Shown here: one piece after another, positions 45,076 through 53,829 of the stretch
How positions within the stretch are numbered: position 1 is the first letter of the stretch
Layout of the letters: each line of letters starts with the position of its first letter
NCBI GenBank assembly: GCA_022842065.1
Contig: JALHQH010000069.1
Span: forward strand, 1-54,084
DNA length: 54,084 bases
Reading direction: 5' to 3'
Origin: Caldilineaceae bacterium
Lineage (GTDB): Bacteria > Chloroflexota > Anaerolineae > Caldilineales > Caldilineaceae
Position numbers and translations under genes: made by a program
Notes under the pieces: model-generated
Seen by the model: only the letters and a program-made list of their open reading frames with translations
Database searches by the model: none
What the model was told of the DNA's origin: nothing

Positions 45076-45649
45076 ACACTTTCTCCTTCGTTTGCGATGT
45101 TGTTGATGAAAGGTAAAGCGAAATACGATACGTCGTCGCAAGCAATGCTGGCACCAGGATGCGTTCGAGATACCGCAGCCATTTGCCCGCGCATATCCTG
45201 GGGGCGTCAGGTGCCGCGTTGCGCGCGACTGACGATTACAAATCACTGTTGGCGATTGGTCATCTTTGCAGTGATTAATAATCAGGCTTTTGCCCTATTG
45301 GCAATGACTAAAGTGCCGCTGTTTTGTAAACAGGCGTGTGATGGGCATTTACCATTGCGAAAATACTGGCTTCAAACCGAACTTGCTTGATTCAAATTGT
45401 GTGTAGTGCTTGCATGAAGAAGAGAGGGTGTGGTCGTGAGTGTGCAATGCTCTTCTGCTATGGATTGGTATCGAGCTGGTGCTGGCAGTTATATATTGAT
45501 GAATACAGGATAATTTTATCATGAATTGGCGATCAAGAACTACCGCGATTCTATCGAAACCTGTCATCCGTCTATCAGCATTCTATCAAGCTTGATAGAA
45601 AAGCCACTGATTGGTCGAATTTTTGATAGAAGGATGACAGGTATTCAGC
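45076..45649. other. Intergenic region upstream of the subtilase
   Basis: Holds the subtilase promoter region and, at 45559-45642, a hairpin at the end of the VWA gene. The rest (45089-45558) shows no gene, RNA or clear repeat. Confidence 0.4.
45559..45642 (-). terminator. Compound hairpin after the VWA gene
   Basis: Outer arms ACCTGTCATCC (45559-45569) and GGATGACAGGT (45632-45642); inside lies the exact 20-base palindrome at 45581-45600 (arm TTCTATCAAG) and a third TTGATAGAA at 45623. It starts 8 bases beyond the VWA stop. Confidence 0.6.
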
Positions 45650-46858
45650 TTATTCCCCGCCGATGATCGGCAAGAAGAGACGTGATGCTGGCGCAATGGG
45701 TTCGGTTTCTTCGGTAATCGCCAAAGGTGCACACAACCGGATATCAGCGGCGACGCGGGTGCCGTCGGTGGCAACTACGGTGGCTACGATCGGTTCGTCT
45801 GGCATCGTACAGGCGGTAATCACGGCGGACCAATTGCCCAGTGCATCGAGGGTGGCTGTGATGGGCGCACCACCGGCGACGCTAAGCTCGACCCGTTCAA
45901 TACCTGCTGGGCTAATGCCAGGTAGAATCGTACTTAATTGGCTGGGATCACTGACCACCGTGCAGACCCCACCGGTGGTATTGGCAATGATGAAAAGCGT
46001 ATCGGTTGGGTCACAGCCGGTGCCATTGCCGCCGACCGAAAATGTGTTCACGATCGTGCCTGCTTGGGCGGCAGTGGCCAATGGGGAGCCTGGTTCCGTC
46101 CGGAAGATCCCTCCATTATGTTCCCCGTCGGAAAGAAAATAGGCGATCTTGCGCTGAGTGTTTTGTGTGGCAAACGCTTGATTCATTGCGGTCAGCGCAT
46201 CGTTGAAATCGGTGCCGGCGCTGACGTTACGCACTGTAAATTGGCCAACGCGGTGGGTGGTCAATGCACGCGCCACTTCGTCGATATCAAGGAGCGCATT
46301 ACTATTTTTATTTGCATTTAAGGGGGTGAAGTTCTGATTGCCGGCTGCGGGGTCAATATCCGCCACCGCGGCATCGGCCGCGAACAAAACAATTCCGGCG
46401 GAGACAATTGTGTTGGCGGCAATGCTGCGATTGAGGGCAATGATCCCGCTGATTTCACAGTCTAGGGTATCCCCGCGCAAAGTATTACTATTGAAATCGT
46501 CCCCATTATCCACGGTCCCGTTCCCATCACAATCTTGATTGCGCGGATCTTCGGTGCTGGAGGAAACATCAACGACATAGAGCAAACTGGCGGAGGCATT
46601 AAGGGCCCCAATCGCCGCCTGCCCGGTGAGGGTAATGGGGGTACTTGGCACAAAGTCTTGGCCAAGCACCGGCTCGACAATCTGAATTCGTAGGGGTTGA
46701 CCTGTGGTGGTCGTGCCTTCCCCGGGGTTGTCTGCAAAGGCCACGCCGATGCAAAGCCAAAGGGCGAAAGGGATGAGCGCCAAGATCAACGTGGCGCGCC
46801 GATGGGTAAACAGCGGGTGGGCAAAAAATGGCAGGGATGTGCAGGGCTGTTTCTGCAT
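45650..46858 (-). CDS. Secreted von Willebrand factor A domain protein
   Basis: 402 aa, ATG after AAGGAA. Signal peptide about residues 20-43 (ending VAFA). The VWA domain (about 88-315) has a MIDAS site starting VVDVSSSTED (DxSxS), with the later Thr in GTDFNDAL and Asp in FLSDGEHNGG, so metal-dependent ligand binding is likely. An inserted DCDGNGTVDNGDDFN loop is dockerin- or EF-hand-like and may bind calcium. A beta-sandwich follows, and the protein ends in RLFLPIIGGE. Likely a surface adhesion or matrix protein; partner unknown. Confidence 0.88.
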   Translation of the reverse strand: MQKQPCTSLPFFAHPLFTHRRATLILALIPFALWLCIGVAFADNPGEGTTTTGQPLRIQIVEPVLGQDFVPSTPITLTGQAAIGALNASASLLYVVDVSSSTEDPRNQDCDGNGTVDNGDDFNSNTLRGDTLDCEISGIIALNRSIAANTIVSAGIVLFAADAAVADIDPAAGNQNFTPLNANKNSNALLDIDEVARALTTHRVGQFTVRNVSAGTDFNDALTAMNQAFATQNTQRKIAYFLSDGEHNGGIFRTEPGSPLATAAQAGTIVNTFSVGGNGTGCDPTDTLFIIANTTGGVCTVVSDPSQLSTILPGISPAGIERVELSVAGGAPITATLDALGNWSAVITACTMPDEPIVATVVATDGTRVAADIRLCAPLAITEETEPIAPASRLFLPIIGGE

Positions 46859-47221
46859 AGTGGGTTCCTTGTCTGTGTACTTTGATGAATGGTAGACCGC
46901 AACCGCACATTACGGTCGGCTCCGATTATATCCTGCATCTGACTGAGTTGTGCTACACAATTGCTCCAGCCATACTCTAGCATTTGTGGTAGAAGTGGTG
47001 CCGCTTCTGGATGGAATACACTTGTGTCACTGCCACATTAAAATTGCTCACGGCTGGGGGTGCCCACGGTATCGACGGCAGCAAGCGTAGGCGATGGAAT
47101 GAATTATTAATTTTTAGAATGATGGAGGGCGCATTCTCTAATCAGCTACCTCTTGGGTGTGATCAGGATTAGAGAATGCGCCTTCCACGTTTTGTAAAAC
47201 TAACGGGTCAGATCACTACTT
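46859..47221. other. Intergenic region with hairpin
   Basis: Promoter region of the VWA gene and, at 47128-47182, the hairpin ending the next unit. No gene is seen. Confidence 0.4.
47128..47182 (-). terminator. 16-bp hairpin after the DUF4874/4832 gene
   Basis: GGCGCATTCTCTAATC (47128-47143) and its exact complement (47167-47182), about 40 bases past the stop, without a T-run. Confidence 0.6.
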
Positions 47222-49366
47222 TCATTGCAGCACAACAGGCAAAAATAACTGGTAAGAGGCTGGCGAACTGTCTTGCTCCTCTGGATCTACTACGTCGATT
47301 GCGGTTGGATCTTCACTTTCGAACAATAGCCCCGCTTCCACCAACTCAATCCCTTCACTCGCATTTAAGACAACATCGTTTGCTGGATTGTTACTCACCG
47401 TAAGGGTATGGAGCAAATCATTCCAACCTGAGGTAGTTTTCCAGGTATTGGTGTTGGCAAACCGAATTGAATAGGCCGGCTTTGTGTTCAAGCTAACATA
47501 AGGATCGGGCAGATGTAGAAATACACCATAATTTCCGGCGGCTAGTGTTGTCGGCAAAGTAATCGTACGGGCAATCAGATGGAGCTGTCCATTTGCTAAC
47601 CAACGGCGTGGGTCATCGGGAAGTTTAGCTTTCCAAATGACGCCTGTGCTCTTATTTTGCAGTACCAAATAAAGATCACGTGGATTGAAGGGGGCCGCAA
47701 ATCCTTCATTGGCCAATTCAATCTGAATGGTTAGGTTACCACCTGGCCTTGCCGATGTCGGGTAAGTACCCTTTTTGAGAACCAGCCGATAGCCAAGTCG
47801 ATCAAGTATGCTGCCGGCAATGTTGCTGGTATTGTGGATACACTTGCCCTGTTTCCAGCTCTGCAACGTTGGAATATAGTAATCAGTATTGATGTAGGAC
47901 CAGTGGTACTTGCTCATTTCGCTCAGCGCGTTGGTGCAACTGCGCGCGGGCGCACCGCTTTCTGGCTGATTGACTTCGCCACCCATGGTTAGATAGAGAC
48001 TTTCCGCCTGGAGATAGGTGCGATCGGCCTCGGATTGAAAGGTGCCGCTGTCGCCATAGGAATTGAGAAAGGCGTCATTGTGAACACCCAGTCGTGCCAG
48101 TGGTGTGTTCTGAAAGGCTTCGGTGGCTGTGATGGGGGTCTCGCGGCCAAACATCTTCTTTTTGAGCAATGGGTAGCGCAGAGCAACCATCCGCGGCGCT
48201 GGTAAGGCTTCTAACAGTCGTAATACAACTGCCTTGCGGCGCTCATATTGCTGCACAGAAATGACATCCGGCTGCGTTGGGTTATCGACAAAATGGTCGG
48301 TATAGTACCACTCACCCCAGATGCCAATGAAACCAGCCTGTAGCACCGCAATCACATCGGCATACTCTTGCAAAATCGGTTTCAGTTGATCAATATGTTC
48401 CAACAATTGTGCTAGTTCGGGTTCAGTGTCGAGCGCTGCATTTTCTAGAATGTCGGGAATGTCATTCTGATTGTTGTCATCACTGTTATCCGTATAGGCA
48501 AAGCGCAGAATGCACTTACGTCCGGCATTGCGGATATTGGTTAGGTTAGCACGAATGTGGCTGAGATAGGATTGGTTGAGATTGCTCTTTAGGAAAGTAT
48601 CTAGATAGAACAGGCAGTAGATCTGCGAAATCGTTGCTTCCTCGGCAGCAGTTAACCAAGACACCGCATTGGTATTGGTGAGCGCAGCGACTGTCCAACT
48701 TGTCGGTGTGGAACTGCGACTCTCAAAATAGCGATAAAACCCCCGTTCCGGATTGGCGAACAGGGTGGTTGTCGTCGCATAAGTCACTGTTCGCGTTGTT
48801 CCTGATGGCGTGGGCGTTGGTCCTGGTGTTGGTGTCGCTGTTGGTGGCGTTGTCCCACTATAGACATGGGTAAGTTTGGTTGTTGATACAATGGGGGCTT
48901 CTACTTGAAAGACCAGATCGGCTTGGTTGGGGGTAGCACTCTCACCAATATCTACGCGCGCAACCGTCCATTTTGCTAAACCGCCGCCCTTAGTATGGGT
49001 GATGGTTTTAATCCCTGCCCACTGCCAATCACTACCTGTGCCCGTGTACCGGTAAAGCCTGTTGTTTTCTACCAAATAATTGGCACCGATTGCATTCGCT
49101 TGAAAACCCGTGTTGGTACTTTGATCGGTGTCGATATAGACGCGAAAGAAGTTGTAGGTACCTGAGTAGGCAACTTGGTAGTAGACGTTGGATGCATCAT
49201 TCGTCGCTCGGGGTGCGCTGATCGTCGCGACCGCTGCTTCCTCTCCTGTTGGTCTGAAATCATCATGGGCAAACGTGTAAAGTGGCATAGATAAAAGGAT
49301 GGCGACTGCGGTCAATAAAGCTAATGGTTGCCAGACGCGCACTGGCGTCTGAAACAAGGGTTGCAT
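47222..49366 (-). CDS. Secreted DUF4874/DUF4832 (glycosidase-like) protein
   Basis: 714 aa, ATG after AGGAG. Signal peptide about residues 14-33 (ending TFAHD). A beta-sandwich (about 40-170) binds perhaps sugar, followed by a short TPTPGPTPTPS linker. DUF4874 starts at FANPERGFYRYFESR (about residue 205), a (beta/alpha)-barrel with GFIGIWGEWYYTDH. A DUF4832 beta domain (about 515-670) follows. The protein ends in YQLFLPVVLQ. These paired domains are found in secreted proteins of soil and plant-associated bacteria and are probably glycoside hydrolases; substrate unknown. Confidence 0.85.
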   Translation of the reverse strand: MQPLFQTPVRVWQPLALLTAVAILLSMPLYTFAHDDFRPTGEEAAVATISAPRATNDASNVYYQVAYSGTYNFFRVYIDTDQSTNTGFQANAIGANYLVENNRLYRYTGTGSDWQWAGIKTITHTKGGGLAKWTVARVDIGESATPNQADLVFQVEAPIVSTTKLTHVYSGTTPPTATPTPGPTPTPSGTTRTVTYATTTTLFANPERGFYRYFESRSSTPTSWTVAALTNTNAVSWLTAAEEATISQIYCLFYLDTFLKSNLNQSYLSHIRANLTNIRNAGRKCILRFAYTDNSDDNNQNDIPDILENAALDTEPELAQLLEHIDQLKPILQEYADVIAVLQAGFIGIWGEWYYTDHFVDNPTQPDVISVQQYERRKAVVLRLLEALPAPRMVALRYPLLKKKMFGRETPITATEAFQNTPLARLGVHNDAFLNSYGDSGTFQSEADRTYLQAESLYLTMGGEVNQPESGAPARSCTNALSEMSKYHWSYINTDYYIPTLQSWKQGKCIHNTSNIAGSILDRLGYRLVLKKGTYPTSARPGGNLTIQIELANEGFAAPFNPRDLYLVLQNKSTGVIWKAKLPDDPRRWLANGQLHLIARTITLPTTLAAGNYGVFLHLPDPYVSLNTKPAYSIRFANTNTWKTTSGWNDLLHTLTVSNNPANDVVLNASEGIELVEAGLLFESEDPTAIDVVDPEEQDSSPASYQLFLPVVLQ

Positions 49367-49402
49367 AAAATTCTCCTGTTTTGCGTAGAAACCTAAGGCT
49401 AT

Positions 49403-49600
49403 TTATTGATTGAGTGAAGGAATACCGGCAATTATTTGATCCATCACCCCTTTAATTGTGTCATAAGGCAAGTTGGAAGCATCCATGCGTTGATTAAACA
49501 AGATTGCCACATTTGTGCCGTTGACGTGCTGATAGACTGTATATGCACCGGATTTGGCTTGTGACCGGAATTCACCTGCCTTTCGGTTAGTGGAATTTCG
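49403..49600 (-). pseudogene. C-terminal remnant, perhaps of a serine hydrolase
   Basis: Reading down from about 49590 to the TAA at 49405-49403, a 60-residue stretch is found: GEFRSQAKSGAYTVYQHVNG, then VAILFNQRMD and a final helix ending IAGIPSLNQ. It looks like the end of a beta-lactamase/CubicO-type protein, but there is no start and the upstream frame is lost at the hairpin 49599-49637. Another frame nearby encodes AANVIYLPLARR, resembling the exported-protein tail. Best read as a decayed gene or gene end. Confidence 0.4.
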
Positions 49601-49637
49601 CCGCGGGCCGTGGGTAAAACAACCACGGCCCGCGGCG
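49599..49637 (-). terminator. 15-bp GC-rich hairpin
   Basis: CGCCGCGGGCCGTGG (49599-49613) and its exact complement (49623-49637) with a 9-base loop. It lies between the remnant and the gene at 49811. Confidence 0.5.
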
Positions 49638-49810
49638 GAAATGGTGCCATTGCCGACCGCCGCGCTAGCGGCAGGTAGATGACGTTGGCGGCCTTGTTTA
49701 ACTGTAGATTTAGATCAGTCACTGCCGGTGGGAGGCCTATCAACGGGCTAACCTTGTGTGCTGCACCAGCGGTGTCTACAACGACAAACCTGGTGCAGCG
49801 GTATGAATAG

Positions 49811-51463
49811 TCACTTTCTCACCAATGGCAAGTAAATAAGCGTTCTCCCAATGCGCCTGGGGTCCTCTGTGCCGATACGCAGGTCGTCAATGCGCAAACC
49901 GCCGATGCGATCATAGTAGTCCGCGTAGTATATTCGAATTTTGAATCGGTTATTTAGTGTTAACCCATGGTCAGCCGCAGCTGCTGATACATTGGAAATC
50001 AAATGATTGTAGGACTGAGGATTGCCATTTAAATTGCTGATTTTCTTCCAGTTCGTTCCTTCGTCATCACTGATATAGACGCCATTGGTACCTTCATAGG
50101 CTTCACCGGTAGCGCGCCACCAAAAGTCTAAAAAGACGTCGGTTTGATTTGATAAATCTATCATTATATCTAGATAGGCACCACCATTCCCAGTCACATT
50201 TTGCCCAATAAAGAGATGATGAGCACCACTGTAAGCACCTTCGTCACTGCTTTCTGCTCGTCCAGCTCCCCAATTTTGTGGATACAATCCCTGTTGCACC
50301 GTCTGGAACTCAAAATTTTCTTGTAGGGGAAAGGAGCCAACAATCTGTGGTCGGTTGGTAATGCGTAGGTCATCAATCCGCAGGCCACCGATCCGGTCAT
50401 AATAATCTTCATAATAAAGGCGGACCTTGAAACGGTTGTTGAAAGTTAAGCCAGTGGCTGCTGCTGCTGCCGAGAGGTTGAAAATAGGATGGCCATAAAC
50501 TTGCCCATTGCCGTTTAGTTCACCAATTTTTTTCCAACTTATACCGTCATTGTCGCTGATGTAAACGCCATTTGTTCCTTCATATGCTTGGCCTGTTGCC
50601 CGCCACCAAAAATCTAGATAAACATCGGTTTGATTGGCTAAATCAATCACTAAATCAAGGGCTGCACCACCGTTGCCTCCGCGCTTTTGACCAATAAAGA
50701 TCTGTTGACTACCATCATGCGGATCTTCGGTACCCAACTCGGTCAACCCTACTCCCCAACTTTGCGGATATAAGCCTTGTTGCACTGTAAGTGACTCAAA
50801 GTTCTCTTGGTAGGGAAAAGTTGCAACCACTTGTGTCCGGTTCGTCACGCGGATGTCGTCGATGTAAAGTCCCCCTATTCGATCATAGTAATCGACATAA
50901 TAGATCCGGATCTTGAAGTGTGAATTTAGGAGTAAGCCGTTGGCGGCTGCGGCACCGGTGATGTTAATAATCGCATGTCCATAGACCTGCGAATTGCCAC
51001 TTAGGCCTTCAACTTGCTTCCATGTTGCTCCATCATTGTCGCTGATGTAAACGCCATTTGTTCCTTCATATGCTTCGCCTGTTGCCCGCCACCAAAAATC
51101 GAGAAAAACTTCCGTCTGATTCGACAAATCAATGGTTAGCTCAAGATCGGCACCGCTATTCCCAGTTAATTTTTGCCCTAGGAAAAGTCCGCTTGTGCCA
51201 CGGTAGGGTGAATCGCTACTTCTTTCTACCCGCCCCATGCCCCAACTATTTGATGACCAGTCAGCATCCAGTGTACTCGCTTCAAAATCATCGAAAAACG
51301 GAAAAGGTGCGGTCGATGGGTTCAGCACCAAAGCTGGCATCATCAGTTGGGTGCTGCCCTCGGTTGGTGTTTGGCCATAGGCCGGTTGCGGTTGAACTGC
51401 ACAACATAAACTGTTAAGCAGCAAAAGTAAAGCAAATACAAAGCGAAACTGATAGCCGGGCAT
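49811..51463 (-). CDS. Secreted protein with three MAM-like repeats
   Basis: 550 aa, ATG after AAAGGAG. Signal peptide about residues 8-30. Three ~150-residue repeats follow (about residues 54-205, 205-365 and 365-520). Each carries LDFWWRATGEAYEGTNGVYI, then SDNDGxxWK and YYDRIGGLxIDDxR, a jelly-roll fold like the MAM-type domains of secreted metalloproteases. No protease domain is present. The protein ends in TLIYLPLVRK. Probably a cell-surface or matrix binding protein. The repeats are alike at DNA level, so they arose recently or are kept alike by gene conversion. Confidence 0.85.
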   Translation of the reverse strand: MPGYQFRFVFALLLLLNSLCCAVQPQPAYGQTPTEGSTQLMMPALVLNPSTAPFPFFDDFEASTLDADWSSNSWGMGRVERSSDSPYRGTSGLFLGQKLTGNSGADLELTIDLSNQTEVFLDFWWRATGEAYEGTNGVYISDNDGATWKQVEGLSGNSQVYGHAIINITGAAAANGLLLNSHFKIRIYYVDYYDRIGGLYIDDIRVTNRTQVVATFPYQENFESLTVQQGLYPQSWGVGLTELGTEDPHDGSQQIFIGQKRGGNGGAALDLVIDLANQTDVYLDFWWRATGQAYEGTNGVYISDNDGISWKKIGELNGNGQVYGHPIFNLSAAAAATGLTFNNRFKVRLYYEDYYDRIGGLRIDDLRITNRPQIVGSFPLQENFEFQTVQQGLYPQNWGAGRAESSDEGAYSGAHHLFIGQNVTGNGGAYLDIMIDLSNQTDVFLDFWWRATGEAYEGTNGVYISDDEGTNWKKISNLNGNPQSYNHLISNVSAAAADHGLTLNNRFKIRIYYADYYDRIGGLRIDDLRIGTEDPRRIGRTLIYLPLVRK

Positions 51464-51645
51464 TACGTTCTCCTTTTAGGTCTTGATTGATCGAAGAAGG
51501 ATAGGTAGATTAATTTTTTGTTGTTTACATGTTGATAATGCCAGGAAAACATATCACAGAAAATTCTTGTTGATCTACTGAATAGCTATCAGATTTCTCC
51601 ATTACACGCGAAAGGTGCCTTCCCCAAGTTGGTTGCGCTGGGTTG

Positions 51646-51687
51646 GCACTGCACAAACGCAGCGCGGGAACTGCGCTTGTGCAGTGC
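51646..51687 (-). terminator. 17-bp hairpin after the kinase gene
   Basis: GCACTGCACAAACGCAG (51646-51662) and CTGCGCTTGTGCAGTGC (51671-51687) pair with one mismatch, 9 bases past the stop on the minus strand. Confidence 0.55.
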
Positions 51688-51695
51688 GCAAGGCG

Positions 51696-52802
51696 CTATA
51701 GATGGGTAAGCGCCTGTTGCAAATAAGCTTGAATTTGTTCCAGGTTTAGTTGCAACAGCAGGGTTGGCTCCTTACTCGTGGTTGTACCGTTGATGTTATG
51801 CGCGATGAATAGCTGCTTGACATAAAGTTCAATCACTCTGAGCTGTGAATATGCTTTGGCTAGCGATAGGCGCAGGGCAAACGATCGATCGGCCCGTTTG
51901 GGCGCGGCCCGGTGCACCGCCGCTTCCAACGTCTGGCTCAACTGTACGGTGTGGCTGGGCAGCTGGCCGGCGGCAGTGCCTACTTCAAGATCGACCAGTA
52001 ACTTGCCGATATCGTAAGCCAGGTCACCGGAATCGCTGAATTTGTCCAAATCAATGAGGCGAAAATCGATGTCTCCTGTTTCTGCTCGTACTTCACAAAG
52101 CATAATGTTACGTAGGTGCAAGTCACCGTGCATCACTGTGCAGGGCGGCTGTTCAAGATCGACGATGCCCCGTCGCAGGCGCACAAGCTGTGCTTGGATG
52201 GCTGTATAATTATCGGCAAAATCCAGTAAATAGTGCCGGCATTGTTCCAACTTTTGAAGGGAGCGCACCATCGGACACAGATATAAGCTCTCTATAAAGG
52301 CCGCAACTTCAACCTCCCGCTCCGCGCTGATGGGCATTTGATAGAAGCGTTGCAGGAAAGCGACCAATTGTTCCGTGATTGCGCTTAGAACGCTTTCATC
52401 TGCGCAACAGAGTGCATCATAAAGGGTCCTATAGCCAGCTAGGTCTTCGAGGAGCAAGTAAGCCATTTGCTCCTGTTCTAATCGATGCGGACCTGAGAGA
52501 ATACGGGAAAAATAGCGTTGGTAGTGAACGGGAATCTGTGCAAAAGCAGCCTTTTCCTGCATCAGGGCGGTCAACGCACCGACCTTGACTACGGTTGAGC
52601 CCACAGGGGTGGCTGATCTGGTCGCCTGGTGTGTCAAGGTCGGTGCGGATGTTTCCCATTTCATGGTTAAACGTGTAACCACTGCCCCAGACATACCACC
52701 TAAGAGTGGGTGTGATTTGTCCGGCTGCCAATCAATCGTCAGCCATGCGCGCAGTTGGTTGAGCAAGTGATTGTATTCTTGTTCAGGCCAGTGTATTGTC
52801 AA
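51696..52802 (-). CDS. Aminoglycoside phosphotransferase-like (APH-fold) kinase
   Basis: A 368-aa cytoplasmic protein. The start is TTG 52802, about 7 bases after GGAGG. Kinase landmarks: lysine in TVVKVGAL (about residue 73), catalytic VMHGDLHLRNIML (HGDxxxxN, about residue 225) and metal-binding LIDLDKFSDSGDLAYDIG. Family members phosphorylate antibiotics, choline, homoserine or other small hydroxyl compounds, so resistance should not be assumed. The LOTUS gene lies just upstream on the same strand, separated by a hairpin. Confidence 0.85.
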   Translation of the reverse strand: MTIHWPEQEYNHLLNQLRAWLTIDWQPDKSHPLLGGMSGAVVTRLTMKWETSAPTLTHQATRSATPVGSTVVKVGALTALMQEKAAFAQIPVHYQRYFSRILSGPHRLEQEQMAYLLLEDLAGYRTLYDALCCADESVLSAITEQLVAFLQRFYQMPISAEREVEVAAFIESLYLCPMVRSLQKLEQCRHYLLDFADNYTAIQAQLVRLRRGIVDLEQPPCTVMHGDLHLRNIMLCEVRAETGDIDFRLIDLDKFSDSGDLAYDIGKLLVDLEVGTAAGQLPSHTVQLSQTLEAAVHRAAPKRADRSFALRLSLAKAYSQLRVIELYVKQLFIAHNINGTTTSKEPTLLLQLNLEQIQAYLQQALTHL

Positions 52803-52872
52803 CGTTCGCCTCCGGGGGATATGGGCGTTATTGATAGTGACAGCCGATCAGCTCCTGCGCTTGCTGGTTGAC

Positions 52873-52937
52873 AACGCCTTAAAAGTCGCACGTTTCCAAC
52901 GTGTCATAAAGATTAACTGTGCGACTTTTAAGGCGTT
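52873..52937 (-). terminator. 19-bp hairpin after the LOTUS gene
   Basis: Exact 19-bp arms at 52873-52891 and 52919-52937 with a 27-base loop, 25 bases past the stop of the LOTUS gene; no T-run. Confidence 0.6.
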
Positions 52938-52962
52938 TATCAATTAGGTAAAAGTGCGCCAA

Positions 52963-53829
52963 CTAGGTGACACCTGCCGTAGTCTCATTGAGGAGCAATT
53001 CAATGGCAGCGCGATCTAGCTTTTCTCCCGTTTGATCGGCGACACTTTTGATGATGTAATCAATGAGCTTGCGCCAAGTGTCTTCAAATGGAGCTGTGCC
53101 TGTGATGACGATCGGTTCGTCTGCTGTCCCGCTGGTGGTGGCCGGTGCTAGGGTCAAGGTCTGCGCGGCCAGCATCAGCTCGATGTTCCGCGTTAATTTG
53201 TTGCCCAAGCGTGGTGCCGATGCTGGTTGCTGTGCGAAGTGTTGCATAAGGTCTGCCACAGAAAGTCCCTGTTTCACCGTGGCTTGTAGTTGATTAATGG
53301 TGTTCAGCACAACGCGGATGGTGTTTGCATCAATCAGCAGTGATAGGGCCGCTAAGAGCATGGTTAAGCGAACCGCGGTATAGGTAGGTGGGACGGGTAC
53401 CGCTGCCGTTAGTTGTCGCAACTGATCGGTCATACAGACAATATAGTCGTTTATTTCCAGGTTAAATTCACAAGTCACTAAATTTTCAACACTCATCGCT
53501 TGAAAGATCTGTTTGAAACCGCGTGTTTTAGCATAGCCATACTTGGGTAGCGAAAACGTCGGATCCAATTGCCGGATAATCGCCCCCAAGCGTGAGGAGC
53601 GGCTAATGCGATCGGGCAGTGACTCGATCAGTGTAAGCGAATGATAAACCAGTGCATAGAGGGCCACTTTGTTGTCGTCATCAGCTGGCATAGAATTTGT
53701 CCTACTGCTGCTACCGCTGTTATGTTCGGCGGCGATAAGGTGGTTGTTCGTCGTCATGACGGGGGCAACATAGCCCCGATGTTCCGCCGTCTGTAGCCCC
53801 GTGCAATGCGCCGTTCGGCTTTGTGTCAA
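52963..53829 (-). CDS. LOTUS/OST-HTH domain protein
   Basis: 288 aa from TTG 53829, which follows AAAGGAG by 5 bases; a longer frame (TTG at 53943) and ATG 53757 lack a good ribosome site. Near residues 55-115 the sequence RSSRLGAIIRQLDPTF, then LPKYGYAKTRGFKQIFQAM, matches the OST-HTH/LOTUS fold, an RNA-binding winged helix seen in NYN nucleases and in animal germ-granule proteins. The remaining ~170 residues are helical and not recognised; no NYN nuclease domain is seen. A role in RNA binding is inferred. Confidence 0.7.
   Translation of the reverse strand: MTQSRTAHCTGLQTAEHRGYVAPVMTTNNHLIAAEHNSGSSSRTNSMPADDDNKVALYALVYHSLTLIESLPDRISRSSRLGAIIRQLDPTFSLPKYGYAKTRGFKQIFQAMSVENLVTCEFNLEINDYIVCMTDQLRQLTAAVPVPPTYTAVRLTMLLAALSLLIDANTIRVVLNTINQLQATVKQGLSVADLMQHFAQQPASAPRLGNKLTRNIELMLAAQTLTLAPATTSGTADEPIVITGTAPFEDTWRKLIDYIIKSVADQTGEKLDRAAIELLLNETTAGVT

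Noticed and set aside
51696..52802. Aminoglycoside resistance gene
   Set aside because: Only the general APH kinase fold is visible; many members act on metabolites, so resistance is not claimed.
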